Positions 24,641 through 35,832 of a stretch of DNA of 64,000 bases are shown piece by piece. Origin of the DNA: an uncultured Mycoplasmatota bacterium (GTDB taxonomy: Bacteria > Bacillota_I > Bacilli_A > RF39 > UBA660). The stretch is taken from positions 46,038 to 110,037 of the forward strand of contig CAMSCJ010000003.1 of assembly GCA_947056845.1 (NCBI GenBank). Direction: 5' to 3'. Position 1 is the first letter of the stretch. Every line of letters starts with the position of its first letter. Under the pieces are notes generated by a model that saw only the letters and a program-made list of their open reading frames with translations, searched no databases and was not told where the DNA came from. The position numbers and the translations under genes were made by a program.

Positions 24641-25239
24641 CTTCTAATATAAGAATTGTATAATTCTTGATTAAAATAACATATTTGTATTAATTTATTT
24701 ATGATTAAATTAATATCATTAATGCAATGAAATTTATAAAAGTAGTTTTGAATTTTTATGGAATCCTTTATTAATCTTTTGTATAACATATATTTTTGCA
24801 TCTTTTCTAATGTTTCATTATCTTTATACTTTTCATTTATATAAAAATAAGATTCAATAAATTCAGCTAACATATTTAAAAAATCATGTTCTAATAATGT
24901 ATCTAAAAACTTTTCATCGTTTGGAAAAATACCATTACAAATAAAGAATATTTTTTCAGCATCATTATTAAGTGGAAAGTCTTTAGTATTAGCTTTATAC
25001 CTCATACGTTCTTCTAATGTTATTTTTGCGCAGGTTGCATATTTATTTGGTATATGAAATATATTTTGTTTATCATTATAATCTAAAGTAGCTTTTCTGA
25101 TTTTTGTAATACTAAGTGGTGAATTAATAATTTTATTCATATATGTACTATGTTCATATAAAGCATAATTTTTTATTTCCAATAATCTTTCACAATTAAT
25201 TGTACTTAATTCACTAGCTCCAAATATTTTCTTTTCCAT
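24607..25239 (-). CDS. Hypothetical protein
   Basis: A 210-aa, helix-rich, soluble protein of unknown family. The N-terminal half contains MRYKANTKDFPLNNDAEK; the C-terminal half is Ile/Lys/Tyr-rich with no membrane segment or known motif. The ATG at 25239 (leftward) follows GGGGAGAAAG. It is transcribed alone, convergent with the amidotransferase gene. Confidence 0.6.
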   Translation of the reverse strand: MEKKIFGASELSTINCERLLEIKNYALYEHSTYMNKIINSPLSITKIRKATLDYNDKQNIFHIPNKYATCAKITLEERMRYKANTKDFPLNNDAEKIFFICNGIFPNDEKFLDTLLEHDFLNMLAEFIESYFYINEKYKDNETLEKMQKYMLYKRLIKDSIKIQNYFYKFHCINDINLIINKLIQICYFNQELYNSYIRRKKANQKIKIG

Positions 25240-25368
25240 TTTCTTTCTCCCCTTTTTTTTCCTTGTAATATTATAATAAAAAAAACAAAAAAGTCAACAT
25301 TAAAATTAGCATTTGTTAAAATTTGCTATTTAAGAAAAAATAATATATAATCTTCATTATGAAGGTGA

Positions 25369-26495
<1,127 letters not shown>

Positions 26496-26496
<1 letters not shown>

Positions 26497-27596
26497 TGAA
26501 AAATATTTATAATTATATAAGTAACTATGGTAATTTATCCTTTTTAGAAGTACCTTTTAATGATGTTGATAATTTAATTTTTTCTTCCTTATCTTATGTT
26601 GATTTTGGGGTTGATGCTGATGTTAATAATTTAACTATTAAAGAAATAGCTGATATTTATTTTAAAAATCATACTGACTCACAAATAATAAAAAATATAA
26701 CTGCTGTTAAAACTGGTATTAAAGTTTTAAATTTAATAAAAGATACTGTTAGATATAAAGATTTAATTATTACTAATTATGAGTATGTTTTTTCTGACGT
26801 TACACAGTTTTGTGCGATGAATATTAAAATAAATGATACTACTAATTATATTTCATTTGAGGGAACAGATCATTTAATTAGTGGTTGGAAAGAGGATTTT
26901 TGTCTTGCTTATAAATTTCCTGTTAAAGCTCAAGAGCTAGCTATTGATTATTTAAATAGAAATATTAAATTAGCAAGTAAAAATATTATTGTTGGAGGGC
27001 ATTCTAAGGGAGGTAATTTAGCTCTTGTCTCTAGTATGTATTGCAAGTTTTGGAAACGAAAAAAAATCATTAAAATTTATAGTAATGATGGTCCAGGCCT
27101 TAGAAAAGAACAAATAGAATCAAAACAATATAAAATAATTGAGAAGCGTTTAATCCATATTATTCCTAATTATAGTTTTATTGGTTTATTATTAAGACAT
27201 AATAATAATTATAAGATAGTTTATTCGTATGAAAGAGGTTTATTTGCCCATGATTTAGCCAACTGGAAAGTTGAGGGAGCTAAATTAGTGCCTGCAAAAT
27301 TAAGTTTTCTAAGTCAAGAGTTAGATCATGGTATTATTAAATGGTTAGATAAATATAACGATATAGAAAGGGAACATTTTGTTGAAGCTTTATTTGATAT
27401 ATGTAAACGAGCAGGTATTAATAATTTATTAGATTATAAGGTTGATAAATTTCATAATACAATTAAAATTATTAAGGAAACTAAAAATTTAGATGGAGAA
27501 ACTAAAAAAATGATTATTGATTTATTTAAATTTTTAATTAAATATTGTTCTGATGATTTTAAAAACAAATTATTTCCAAAAAATAAAGAAGATTAG
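26496..27596 (+). CDS. DUF2974 lipase-like protein (Mbeg1-like)
   Basis: A 366-aa alpha/beta-hydrolase-like protein. The nucleophile elbow GHSKGG is at residues 168-173 (Ser170), preceded by the class 3 lipase-like FEGTDHLISGWKEDF (about 121-135) and followed by SNDGPG, as in the DUF2974 family. A hydrolase acting on lipids or esters is the family prediction; no substrate is known. It begins at the last base of tgt (TAATG), so the two are translationally coupled. No signal peptide is seen. Confidence 0.78.
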
Positions 27597-28870
27597 AGTT
27601 TAATTTTATGGCGCAGTTTTACTAAAGCATAGATATTTATAATAGCGAGCATAGCAACAAGACAGTCGACTATATCCCAAAGTTGTTCTGATGAAATAAT
27701 ACATCCAATAAATAAGAAGATGATAGTAATTATTTTTACAATATTAAGTTGTTTATGACTAATTTTAGATTTAAAAAATTTAAGATTTGATTCTATATAG
27801 TAATAACCTGTTAAGATGGTTGAAAAAGCAAAGAATAAGATAGAAATAAAAATAATAATATTACCAATATTACCTAAATGATAAGTAAAAGCATATTGGG
27901 TTATTTCAATCCCATTAATATCCGTAAAATTGATTAAACTATAGTTAGATGTCATAATAATTAAAGCGGTTGATGTACAAATAAGTAGAGTAGTAATATA
28001 AATTCCTAACATTTGGACATAGCCAGTTTTTAATGGGTTATTGTCCGAGGTAGTGGATGAGGCGATACTACCTGTTCCAAGACCCGATTCGTTAGCAAAT
28101 ATTCCTCTTTGAATACCAATTATTAAAGTAGACATAAACCCTGTAAAAAAGGGCTTAAAATTAAAGGCATCCTTTAAAATTGTTAATAGAATATTAGGAA
28201 TCATGGTAATGTTTTTTATAACGATTATACCAGCAACTAATAAATATAAAAGTGTCATGGTAGGTACTATTTTATTGGAAGCATTACTTATTTTTTCTAT
28301 ACCACCAAAAATAATTAAGGCAGAAATGCTACATAAAATTATACCTATAATAATGGGATTAATACTAATGATTTCATTAATTGATTTTGTTATAGTGTTA
28401 GCCTGAATCGGAATAAAACCAACTAAATAGCAAATAATGATTAAAATAGCGCAAAAAATAGCAAGATTTTTTTTATTTAACCCATTTTTTATATAATAAC
28501 TTGGGCCCCCTTTATAAATATTAGCCTCATCTTTTTCTTTATAAATAATACCAATATAGGTTTCGGCAAAAGTATTAGAAGCGGATATTAAAGCCATAAC
28601 CCACATCCAAAAAATGGTACCAGGCCCACCAATATAAATGGCAAGGGCAACACCAGCAATGCTACCAACGCCGATTTTTCCAGCTAGTGTTAGCATTAAT
28701 GTTGAAAGGGGACTTAGACCTTTAGAATTTTTATCTCTTTTAAAAGTACTTGTTAAAATTTTTTTAATATTTAATTGTATAAATTTAAATTTTAAAGAAA
28801 AATAAATTCCAGATATAATAATTAGTGCTGAAGCTACTGCCCATAATAATTTGTTTGTAAGTATAATCAT
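27593..28870 (-). CDS. Alanine/glycine:cation symporter (AGCS family)
   Basis: A 425-aa polytopic membrane protein with about ten segments. AGCS marks are GKIGVGSIAGVALAI, GGPGTIFWMWVMALI and GIFANESGLGTGSIA. These carriers import alanine or glycine with sodium. The end of the gene overlaps the end of the DUF2974 gene by four nt on the opposite strand. It is somewhat shorter than typical AGCS proteins (about 440-490 aa). It is transcribed alone. Confidence 0.88.
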   Translation of the reverse strand: MIILTNKLLWAVASALIIISGIYFSLKFKFIQLNIKKILTSTFKRDKNSKGLSPLSTLMLTLAGKIGVGSIAGVALAIYIGGPGTIFWMWVMALISASNTFAETYIGIIYKEKDEANIYKGGPSYYIKNGLNKKNLAIFCAILIIICYLVGFIPIQANTITKSINEIISINPIIIGIILCSISALIIFGGIEKISNASNKIVPTMTLLYLLVAGIIVIKNITMIPNILLTILKDAFNFKPFFTGFMSTLIIGIQRGIFANESGLGTGSIASSTTSDNNPLKTGYVQMLGIYITTLLICTSTALIIMTSNYSLINFTDINGIEITQYAFTYHLGNIGNIIIFISILFFAFSTILTGYYYIESNLKFFKSKISHKQLNIVKIITIIFLFIGCIISSEQLWDIVDCLVAMLAIINIYALVKLRHKIKL

Positions 28871-29006
28871 AAGAATACACTCCTTTTAATTTATTTTATA
28901 CATTATATATTTTTCTATGTGATTTATCAGTAGACAAAAAATAACAAAAATATTTACAATTGAAAACTATAATGTTAAAATAGATAGAAAAGGAAGAGGT
29001 GTCTTT

Positions 29007-30047
29007 ATGTTAAATAAAAAACGAATAGATGAATTAAAAAAGGTATTAATTGAAAATTTAAAAAATTATGAGGGCGAAGAAAAAATCAAATTAAATATCT
29101 CTCCTAAATTATTAGATAAATTAATTTTTGAAAAAGGTAATAAATATAATTCGTGTAAAAAATTTGATAAAAATTTAATAGAATTGTATAGAAAATTAGA
29201 TTTTACAGGAATTTCTTTTGATGGATTTAATGCTGTAGACTTTGATTTTAGTGGTTTTTATGGTGTCAAATTAAATCCCCAAACTCTTTATAAAAAAAAT
29301 TTGTGTGGTGCAACATTACGTGATGTTGAAATTAATGGTAGTTTTGAAGATTGTTATATTGCACGTACTGATTTTACAGGAAGTAAGGGTGCAGTAATAA
29401 ATCCTCAAACTATTTATAGAAAAATTTTATATAAAACAAATTTAAATGGTGTAGTGATTGATGGTCCTTTAAAAGACTGTAATATTCAATATGCTAATTT
29501 TACAGGAAGTAAGGGTGCAGTAGTGATTCCTCAAATAGTTTATGATAAAAGCTTATTTGGTACAATATTATGTGATGCAACAATTGCTGGCTCATTAGAA
29601 GGTTGTATGCTTGAGAATGCTAATTTTGAAGGAGCAATATTTAAAGATTATAAATGTCGCATAATAGATCCACAATACATTTATGAAAAGTCTTTATCTG
29701 GTGCAACGTTATGTGGTATAAGATTTGTTGGCTCTCTAAATGGTTGTGATATTAAAGGCGCTGATTTTACAGGTAGTGAAGAGGCTAAAATTAATCCTCA
29801 AAGAATATTCAACAAAGATTTATCAAATACGACATTAACAGATGCAACAATTGCTGGTTCATTAGATGGTTGCACTTTTGATAACACAAGTTTTAAAGGT
29901 AGTAAGGGCGCTGTTATGTATTATGAACAGTATTGTGAAGTACAAAGGGGAAATAATGATTTAACTGATGTTAAAATTAATTATGAATATTTGGAAACAT
30001 TAGAAGAAATTAATAAGACTTTCCAAAAAGTTAAAAAAACAGGATAA
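29007..30047 (+). CDS. Long-period pentapeptide-like repeat protein
   Basis: A 346-aa protein. After a basic N-terminal region (1-75) there are about five tandem units of 42 residues (one of 47), each built as [AN]-F-x-G-S-x-x-A-x-x-x-PQ-x-x-Y-x-K-x-L, then a T-x-L-x-x-[AV]-x-x-x-G-S-L-x-[GD]-C segment. The A-D-F-T-G and G-T-L-C-D steps are pentapeptide-like, so a right-handed beta-helix is likely, but the 42-residue super-period is not that of ordinary pentapeptide proteins. Function unknown. The ATG follows GGAAGAGGTG. Confidence 0.7.
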   Translation: MLNKKRIDELKKVLIENLKNYEGEEKIKLNISPKLLDKLIFEKGNKYNSCKKFDKNLIELYRKLDFTGISFDGFNAVDFDFSGFYGVKLNPQTLYKKNLCGATLRDVEINGSFEDCYIARTDFTGSKGAVINPQTIYRKILYKTNLNGVVIDGPLKDCNIQYANFTGSKGAVVIPQIVYDKSLFGTILCDATIAGSLEGCMLENANFEGAIFKDYKCRIIDPQYIYEKSLSGATLCGIRFVGSLNGCDIKGADFTGSEEAKINPQRIFNKDLSNTTLTDATIAGSLDGCTFDNTSFKGSKGAVMYYEQYCEVQRGNNDLTDVKINYEYLETLEEINKTFQKVKKTG

Positions 30048-30156
30048 ATTTCCTATTTTTTCTTTTAAATTAAACAAATTCTATTAAAAATATGCAAAAA
30101 GTATTAAAAAATTTAAAAAATAATGATAAAATGTTTATAGTAATGAGGGTGATACG

Positions 30157-31707
30157 ATGGATAAACATAAGGGTGAACAAAACATAATTCAAACTGTTAT
30201 TAATGGTTCTTTATTTTTTATTTTATTAGCTTTGCAGATAATTGTTTTAATTCTATTATATAGAGGAACTAGTAATTTACTTTTATATTCGGAGATTGTT
30301 TTTAATTTAATTAAAATTTGTTCAGTTATTTATATTGTTGCAAAGCCAATTAATCCTTCATATAAGATTACTTGGATTGTATTAATTACAATTTTGCCAG
30401 TTTTAGGTGTTTTATTGTTTCTACTTTTAGGGAATATTAGTATACCAAAAAGGTTGCAAAAAAATATTGATAAAAATAGAAAGTTATCACAAAAGTTTTT
30501 AAATTGTAAAAAGGAAGATTACATGATTTTAAAAGAGATGGATATTCATAAATATAAACAGGCTTGTTTTTTAACAAACACTTCAGAATTTCCCATTTAT
30601 CGTAGTAATAAAATTGAGTATTTAAATGTAGGAGAGGTTTATTTTGATAAAATGCTTGCTGATTTAAAAAAAGCTGAAAATTATATATTTTTAGAATACT
30701 TTATTATTGCTAAAAGTAGTATGTGGGATAGACTTTATGAAGTTTTAAAAGATAGAAGTGAGCATGGTGTTAAAATATATATTTTAACTGACCAAATTGG
30801 TAGTAATTTTCGTCTTCCTGAGGGATTTAAAGATCATTTTAATTTAGAAAATGTAACGACAAAAATGTTTAATCCTATTTTACCATTTTTATCAATTCAC
30901 ATGAATTATCGTGATCATCGAAAAATTACTGTTATTGATGGAAAAATTGCTTATACAGGTGGTATTAATATCGGGGATGAATATATTAATAAAACAAAAA
31001 GCTTGGGCCATTGGAAAGATTTTGGAGTTAGAGTTACTGGTAAAGCGGTTACAAATTTGGCAATCATGTTTTTAAGAATGTGGAATATCGGAAATAAGGA
31101 TAATTTTCTAAATTATGATGATTATATTTTAGAAGAGCCAGATTATCCAAATGATGATAATGGATTTATTTTACCATTTTGCGATGGACCAAATAATCAT
31201 AATAATCCAGCCGAAAATACTTATATTAATATGATTAATAATGCCAAAAAAAGTGTTTATATAACTACACCTTATTTAATATTAGATAATGAATTATTAA
31301 CTGCGCTTACTAATGCAGCTTGTAGTGGAATCGATGTTAGAATTGTTATTCCACATATTCCGGATAAAAAAATAGTTTTCACTTTATCCCGATCATTTTA
31401 TGATAAACTGTTAAAAGCAGGAGTTAAAATTTACGAATATGAGATAGGTTTTATTCATGGTAAATCTTGTATTGTAGATGGTGAAGTTGCAGTTATTGGA
31501 ACGATTAATTTTGATTTTAGGAGTTTGTATTTGCACTATGAATGTGGTGTTTGGTCATATAATACAGGAATGGAAAAGAAAATGACTGAAGATTTTTTTG
31601 ATACTTTAGATAAGTCAATTCAAATAAAATATGAAATATGGAAAAATAGATCAATTTTTAAAAAGATATTTGAAGCAATATTAGTTGTAATTGCGCCATT
31701 ACTTTAG
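30157..31707 (+). CDS. cls: Cardiolipin synthase (phospholipase D family)
   Basis: A 516-aa membrane enzyme. Two N-terminal membrane segments (about 15-35 and 45-90) are followed by two PLD domains. The first HKD motif is HRKITVID with His254, Lys256 and Asp261; the second is HGKSCIVDG near residue 430. It joins two phosphatidylglycerol molecules into cardiolipin. Length is typical. A well-placed ATG follows GAGGGTGAT. The DUF4236 gene follows at a short distance and may be cotranscribed. Confidence 0.92.
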   Translation: MDKHKGEQNIIQTVINGSLFFILLALQIIVLILLYRGTSNLLLYSEIVFNLIKICSVIYIVAKPINPSYKITWIVLITILPVLGVLLFLLLGNISIPKRLQKNIDKNRKLSQKFLNCKKEDYMILKEMDIHKYKQACFLTNTSEFPIYRSNKIEYLNVGEVYFDKMLADLKKAENYIFLEYFIIAKSSMWDRLYEVLKDRSEHGVKIYILTDQIGSNFRLPEGFKDHFNLENVTTKMFNPILPFLSIHMNYRDHRKITVIDGKIAYTGGINIGDEYINKTKSLGHWKDFGVRVTGKAVTNLAIMFLRMWNIGNKDNFLNYDDYILEEPDYPNDDNGFILPFCDGPNNHNNPAENTYINMINNAKKSVYITTPYLILDNELLTALTNAACSGIDVRIVIPHIPDKKIVFTLSRSFYDKLLKAGVKIYEYEIGFIHGKSCIVDGEVAVIGTINFDFRSLYLHYECGVWSYNTGMEKKMTEDFFDTLDKSIQIKYEIWKNRSIFKKIFEAILVVIAPLL

Positions 31708-31732
31708 ATTATAATTGGAGGTAAGATATAAA

Positions 31733-31933
31733 ATGGGTTTAAGATTTCATAAAACAATAAAATTAGGACCATTAAATATTAATTTTAGTAAGAGTGGTAT
31801 AGGTTTTAGTATTGGTACTAAAGGTGCACGTGTAGGGAGAACAGCTAAAGGTAATATTAGAACATCGGTTGGAATTCCTGGAACAGGTATTTCTTATGTA
31901 ACAGAAAAAAGTACTAAAAAGAAAAAAAATTAG
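31733..31933 (+). CDS. DUF4236 small protein
   Basis: A 66-aa protein of the DUF4236 family, recognised by FHKTIKLGPLNINFSKSG near the start, TKGARVGRTAKG and the glycine-rich GIPGTGISY. Function unknown. ATG 31733 sits 11 nt after GGAGG; an in-frame ATA-rich extension upstream overlaps the ribosome binding site and is rejected. It lies 25 nt after cls. Confidence 0.82.
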   Translation: MGLRFHKTIKLGPLNINFSKSGIGFSIGTKGARVGRTAKGNIRTSVGIPGTGISYVTEKSTKKKKN

Positions 31934-31967
31934 AGTTTTTTAAGTTTAAAAGTAAGGAAGTCAGTGT

Positions 31968-33791
31968 ATGAATAAAGTAATATTAGGAATATCCGCTTAT
32001 TATCATGATTCGGCTGCTAGTTTGATTATTGATGGTAAAATTATAGCTGCAGCTCAAGAAGAACGTTTTTCACGATTAAAAGGCGATGCTTCTTTTCCGC
32101 ATTTGGCTATTAATTATTGTTTAAATGAGGCAGGTTTAAGTTTAGAAGATATTGATGCGATTGTTTTTTATGAGGATTATTTAAATAAGTTTCAAAGAAT
32201 TTTAATGACACATCATTTAAATGCTCCAAAGGGATTGAAGAGTTTTTTAACATCTATGCCAAAATGGTTAACAAAAAATTTATGGTTAGAACAACAAATA
32301 AAAAAAGAGTTGGGGATTAAAAAAAGAATTAACTTTTTGGATCATCATTATTCACATGCGGCTAGTGCTTTTTATCCTTCCCCTTATGAAAAGGCAGCAA
32401 TATTAACAATTGATGGCGTTGGTGAATGGGCAACAACTACTTATGGTATTGGTGAAAAAAATAAAATAACTTTATTAAAAGAATTGGATTTTCCTGATTC
32501 AATAGGATTATTATATTCAACATTTACATATTATACAGGATTTAAAATTAATAGTGGAGAATATAAATTAATGGGATTAGCACCGTATGGTAAACCTATT
32601 TATGTGGATTTAATTAAAGATAATTTATTAACTATTTTTGATGATGGCTCTATTAGGTTAAACCAAGCTTATTTTGGTTATACAAAAGGCTTAACTATGA
32701 CTAATAAAAAGTTTAATGATTTGTTTGGCGGAAAACCACGTAAACCTGAAAGCTCTATAACTCAAAAGGAAATGGATATTGCGGCTAGTATTCAAATTAT
32801 TATCAATGAGATAATGCTTAAGTTAGCCAATCATATTTATAAAGAAACACAATGTGAAAATTTAGTATTAGCTGGTGGAGTTGCTTTAAATGTTGTAGCT
32901 ATTGGCTATTTAAAACAAAATTCAAATTTTAAAAATATTTGGGTTCAACCTGCTAGTGGTGATGCTGGCGGGTCTTTAGGTTGTGCTTTAGCTTTTTATT
33001 ATAAGGAGCATGAGCGAATTGTTGATTGTCATGATTCTATGCAAGGGGCTTTTTTGGGTCCAAAAATCGAAAATAGTAATGATGAAATTGACGCAAAACT
33101 AAAAGCAATAGGAGCTGTTTTTAGTGAATTTTCTTTAGAAGAGTTAACGGAAAAAATTGTTTTGTGTTTAGTTAATAATAAAGTAGTTGGCATTGCTCGT
33201 GATAGATTAGAATTTGGTCCTAGAGCTTTGGGACATCGTTCTATTTTGGCAAATGCTCAAAATATTGAGACACAATCAGTTTTAAATTTAAAAATTAAAA
33301 AAAGAGAAAGCTTTAGACCTTTTGCGCCAATTGTTCTTGAGGATGATGCTAAGGATTACTTTAATATTTCTGATATATCTCCTTATATGTTATCTACTTA
33401 CTATATAAAAGAAAGTAAACGGATTAAACAGAATGAAACTTTATTTGGAATGGATTTGTTAAATCAAAAAAGATCAGATATTCCAGCTGTGACACATATT
33501 GATTATTCATCGCGTGTTCAAACTATTGATAAAGATAGAAATCCATTTATATATAATTTATTATCAAAGTATAAATCAAAAACAGGATGTAGTGTTTTAG
33601 TTAATACTTCTTTTAATGTTAGAGGCGAACCCATTGTTAATAATGAGGTTGATGCTTTTAATTGTTTTATGAATACGGATATGGATTATGTAGTAATAGG
33701 AAATCGTTTTCTTGATAAAAAACAACAAGATATGGAGTTGTATAAGAAAAAGATGGGTAAATATTTGAAAAGGGGTGTCCAACTTGATTGA
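31968..33791 (+). CDS. NodU/CmcH-family carbamoyltransferase
   Basis: A 607-aa O-carbamoyltransferase, which moves a carbamoyl group from carbamoyl phosphate (through carbamoyl adenylate) to a hydroxyl of a sugar or other acceptor. The N-terminal domain shows GISAYYHDSAAS and DHHYSHAASAFYPSP with metal-binding His residues; the YrdC-like C-terminal domain shows FGPRALGHRSI and FAPIVLEDD. The next gene overlaps its end. Together with the SGNH hydrolase and GT39-like gene downstream it suggests decoration of a surface glycan or lipid; the acceptor is unknown. Confidence 0.9.
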   Translation: MNKVILGISAYYHDSAASLIIDGKIIAAAQEERFSRLKGDASFPHLAINYCLNEAGLSLEDIDAIVFYEDYLNKFQRILMTHHLNAPKGLKSFLTSMPKWLTKNLWLEQQIKKELGIKKRINFLDHHYSHAASAFYPSPYEKAAILTIDGVGEWATTTYGIGEKNKITLLKELDFPDSIGLLYSTFTYYTGFKINSGEYKLMGLAPYGKPIYVDLIKDNLLTIFDDGSIRLNQAYFGYTKGLTMTNKKFNDLFGGKPRKPESSITQKEMDIAASIQIIINEIMLKLANHIYKETQCENLVLAGGVALNVVAIGYLKQNSNFKNIWVQPASGDAGGSLGCALAFYYKEHERIVDCHDSMQGAFLGPKIENSNDEIDAKLKAIGAVFSEFSLEELTEKIVLCLVNNKVVGIARDRLEFGPRALGHRSILANAQNIETQSVLNLKIKKRESFRPFAPIVLEDDAKDYFNISDISPYMLSTYYIKESKRIKQNETLFGMDLLNQKRSDIPAVTHIDYSSRVQTIDKDRNPFIYNLLSKYKSKTGCSVLVNTSFNVRGEPIVNNEVDAFNCFMNTDMDYVVIGNRFLDKKQQDMELYKKKMGKYLKRGVQLD

Positions 33792-34356
33792 TAATTATAT
33801 TAATAAAAGACACCAAATAATGAAAAAAAATCGAGAAAAAGATAATTATATTTTTGGATTATTTTTTGGTTTTATTCTACTACTATTAAATATATATATT
33901 TTTTTGTCAACGCCTGATATCAAAATTTTAAATTATGTTAATGTGATTTTAATGATGGTATGTTGTATTTTTATTTTAGTAGCTACTATTTATCCTAATG
34001 CATTAGATTTAATACATAAGTTTTTAAATAAACTATTTAGTATTATTGGTAACTTATTTTTTAAATTGATTTTAACAATTATTTATTTTGCTTTAGTATT
34101 ACCGATTGGATTAATTATTAAATCAAAAGAAAAAAAGGTTAATAAAGAAGAAACTAATTTTGTTGATTATAAAAGTAATAATAATTTAGAAAGTAATAAA
34201 AAAGGATTTTATAATATATTTCTTATCTTTAAATTGTTTAATAATGAGCGTTATGCATTGATGATACCATTAATAATAGTTTTAATAATCATTGGATTTT
34301 TATTAATATTTGTACAATCTAGTGTAGTGGCTCCATTTATATATACATTATTTTAA
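33784..34356 (+). CDS. SxtJ-DUF5989 fusion membrane protein
   Basis: A protein of about 190 aa. Residues about 20-120 hold three membrane segments ending in LVLPIGLIIKSKEKK, the pattern of the SxtJ family. After a hydrophilic linker, the last 45 residues match DUF5989, ending in FVQSSVVAPFIYTLF. SxtJ and DUF5989 proteins normally occur as separate small genes beside carbamoyltransferases; here they are joined. I prefer TTG 33784, eight nt after AAAAGGGG, over GTG 33775, which lies in the ribosome binding site. It overlaps the carbamoyltransferase gene by eight nt. Role unknown, probably a partner of that enzyme. Confidence 0.72.
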   Translation: MIDNYINKRHQIMKKNREKDNYIFGLFFGFILLLLNIYIFLSTPDIKILNYVNVILMMVCCIFILVATIYPNALDLIHKFLNKLFSIIGNLFFKLILTIIYFALVLPIGLIIKSKEKKVNKEETNFVDYKSNNNLESNKKGFYNIFLIFKLFNNERYALMIPLIIVLIIIGFLLIFVQSSVVAPFIYTLF

Positions 34357-34369
34357 TTGGGGGGGTAGT

Positions 34370-35812
34370 ATGAAAGAATATTTTAAAAAATTAATTTTTA
34401 GAATTATTATTTTAATAGTTATTGTTATAACTATACCATTTGTACTAGAATTTTTGGCTTCACTATCAAAAGGGCGACAACTATATAATGAATGGTATTA
34501 TGAAAATGAATTAATAAATCAAATGAATAATGATAAACTTCAAAATAAGAATTGGGGATCAAATCCTATATGGCTTCATGAGGGCGAAACATTGCCTTTG
34601 AAACGCGATGATGTTAAGCGTATCTTAGTTGTTGGGGATTCTTATATTTGGGGCGATGGTTATTCTAACGCTAACCATATTTGGTGGCAACAATTTAGAC
34701 AAAAATTAAAAGAAAACGGTTATAATGATGTTGAAATAATCGCAGCTGGAGTTGGAGGGTATAGTACACAGCAAGAATTTGAAAAAATTATAAAAAACAA
34801 AGAGTTAATGAGACTAGTAGAGCCTGATTTAATAGTCATTGGGTTTGTTAATAATGATCCTGAATTTAGAAATGAAAATTATGAGACGTATTATAAAGTC
34901 ATTAATTCTGGTGATTTATTTTATGATAGTGATAATTTTTTTATTAATAAGTATAAAGAATTATTTCCTTTTAGTTATAATGGCTTATGTTTACTTTTAT
35001 ATGATAAATTTGAATATAATAAGGCTTTTCATGACTATTTTGGTTTTAGTTATTGGGATTGGTTATCTGTTATCAGTAGTGGTTATTGGTTAGATAGATA
35101 TGAAGCAGAAGTTATTAAGCCTCTTAAAAATTATTTAGAATATGATTTAGATATTCCATATTTCTTTTATATTACTTATAATGATGTTGAACCAGGAATT
35201 GAAAATATAATGAATGTTTTTGAAAAAAATAATATTAAATATTATTTTGCGCCAAATTATTTTGTTAATAAATCTTATGATGAGTATTATCATGTTAATT
35301 TAGCTATTAATCCAGCTAATAATCATCCTTCCGTTGTCCTTTGTAAAGAATTTGCGGAAGTATTAACGAGAATATTAGAAAGTGATTATCCAGATATTTT
35401 GGGTGAAAAAGGGGTTTATACGCCTAATCTTCATATTAATGATTGGATGCCACACATGTTGAATGTTAGTAAAGTATCTGATAATATTTATAATTTTGTT
35501 TATCCAGCTAGTGATAGCGAAAAGGCATTTTTGACATTACCAGTTCATAAACCGTATGTAAAATTAAATTTGGAGGAGCCTTTAACAATTTCTAATATTT
35601 CAATTGAGGGCGATAATATAGAAGAAATAGAAGTGTTTGTTAATAAAATTAATAAAGATTTAGGATATGATGATCAAAATCTATATTCATTAGGAATTTT
35701 AACAGATAATTTTGAATGGGAAGTTAGTACTTTGGAGTTAATCACTTCAATTAATATAAGCGCAAAAATTAAGAATGGGGACCAGGCAAATTTAATGATA
35801 AAAATTAATTGA
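34370..35812 (+). CDS. Membrane-anchored SGNH/GDSL-like hydrolase
   Basis: A 480-aa protein with one N-terminal membrane segment (about 8-30) and a large outside domain. The SGNH blocks are GDSYIWGDG with nucleophile Ser91, the glycine of AAGVGGYS and the asparagine of VNNDPEF. A catalytic His is likely in the NNHPS segment. A beta-rich C-terminal domain (about 370-480) follows. Such enzymes add or remove acyl groups on surface glycans. It is the third gene of the carbamoyltransferase cluster, 13 nt after the SxtJ-DUF5989 gene. Confidence 0.75.
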   Translation: MKEYFKKLIFRIIILIVIVITIPFVLEFLASLSKGRQLYNEWYYENELINQMNNDKLQNKNWGSNPIWLHEGETLPLKRDDVKRILVVGDSYIWGDGYSNANHIWWQQFRQKLKENGYNDVEIIAAGVGGYSTQQEFEKIIKNKELMRLVEPDLIVIGFVNNDPEFRNENYETYYKVINSGDLFYDSDNFFINKYKELFPFSYNGLCLLLYDKFEYNKAFHDYFGFSYWDWLSVISSGYWLDRYEAEVIKPLKNYLEYDLDIPYFFYITYNDVEPGIENIMNVFEKNNIKYYFAPNYFVNKSYDEYYHVNLAINPANNHPSVVLCKEFAEVLTRILESDYPDILGEKGVYTPNLHINDWMPHMLNVSKVSDNIYNFVYPASDSEKAFLTLPVHKPYVKLNLEEPLTISNISIEGDNIEEIEVFVNKINKDLGYDDQNLYSLGILTDNFEWEVSTLELITSINISAKIKNGDQANLMIKIN

Positions 35813-35832
35813 GTAGTAGGAGGTGATTTAAT

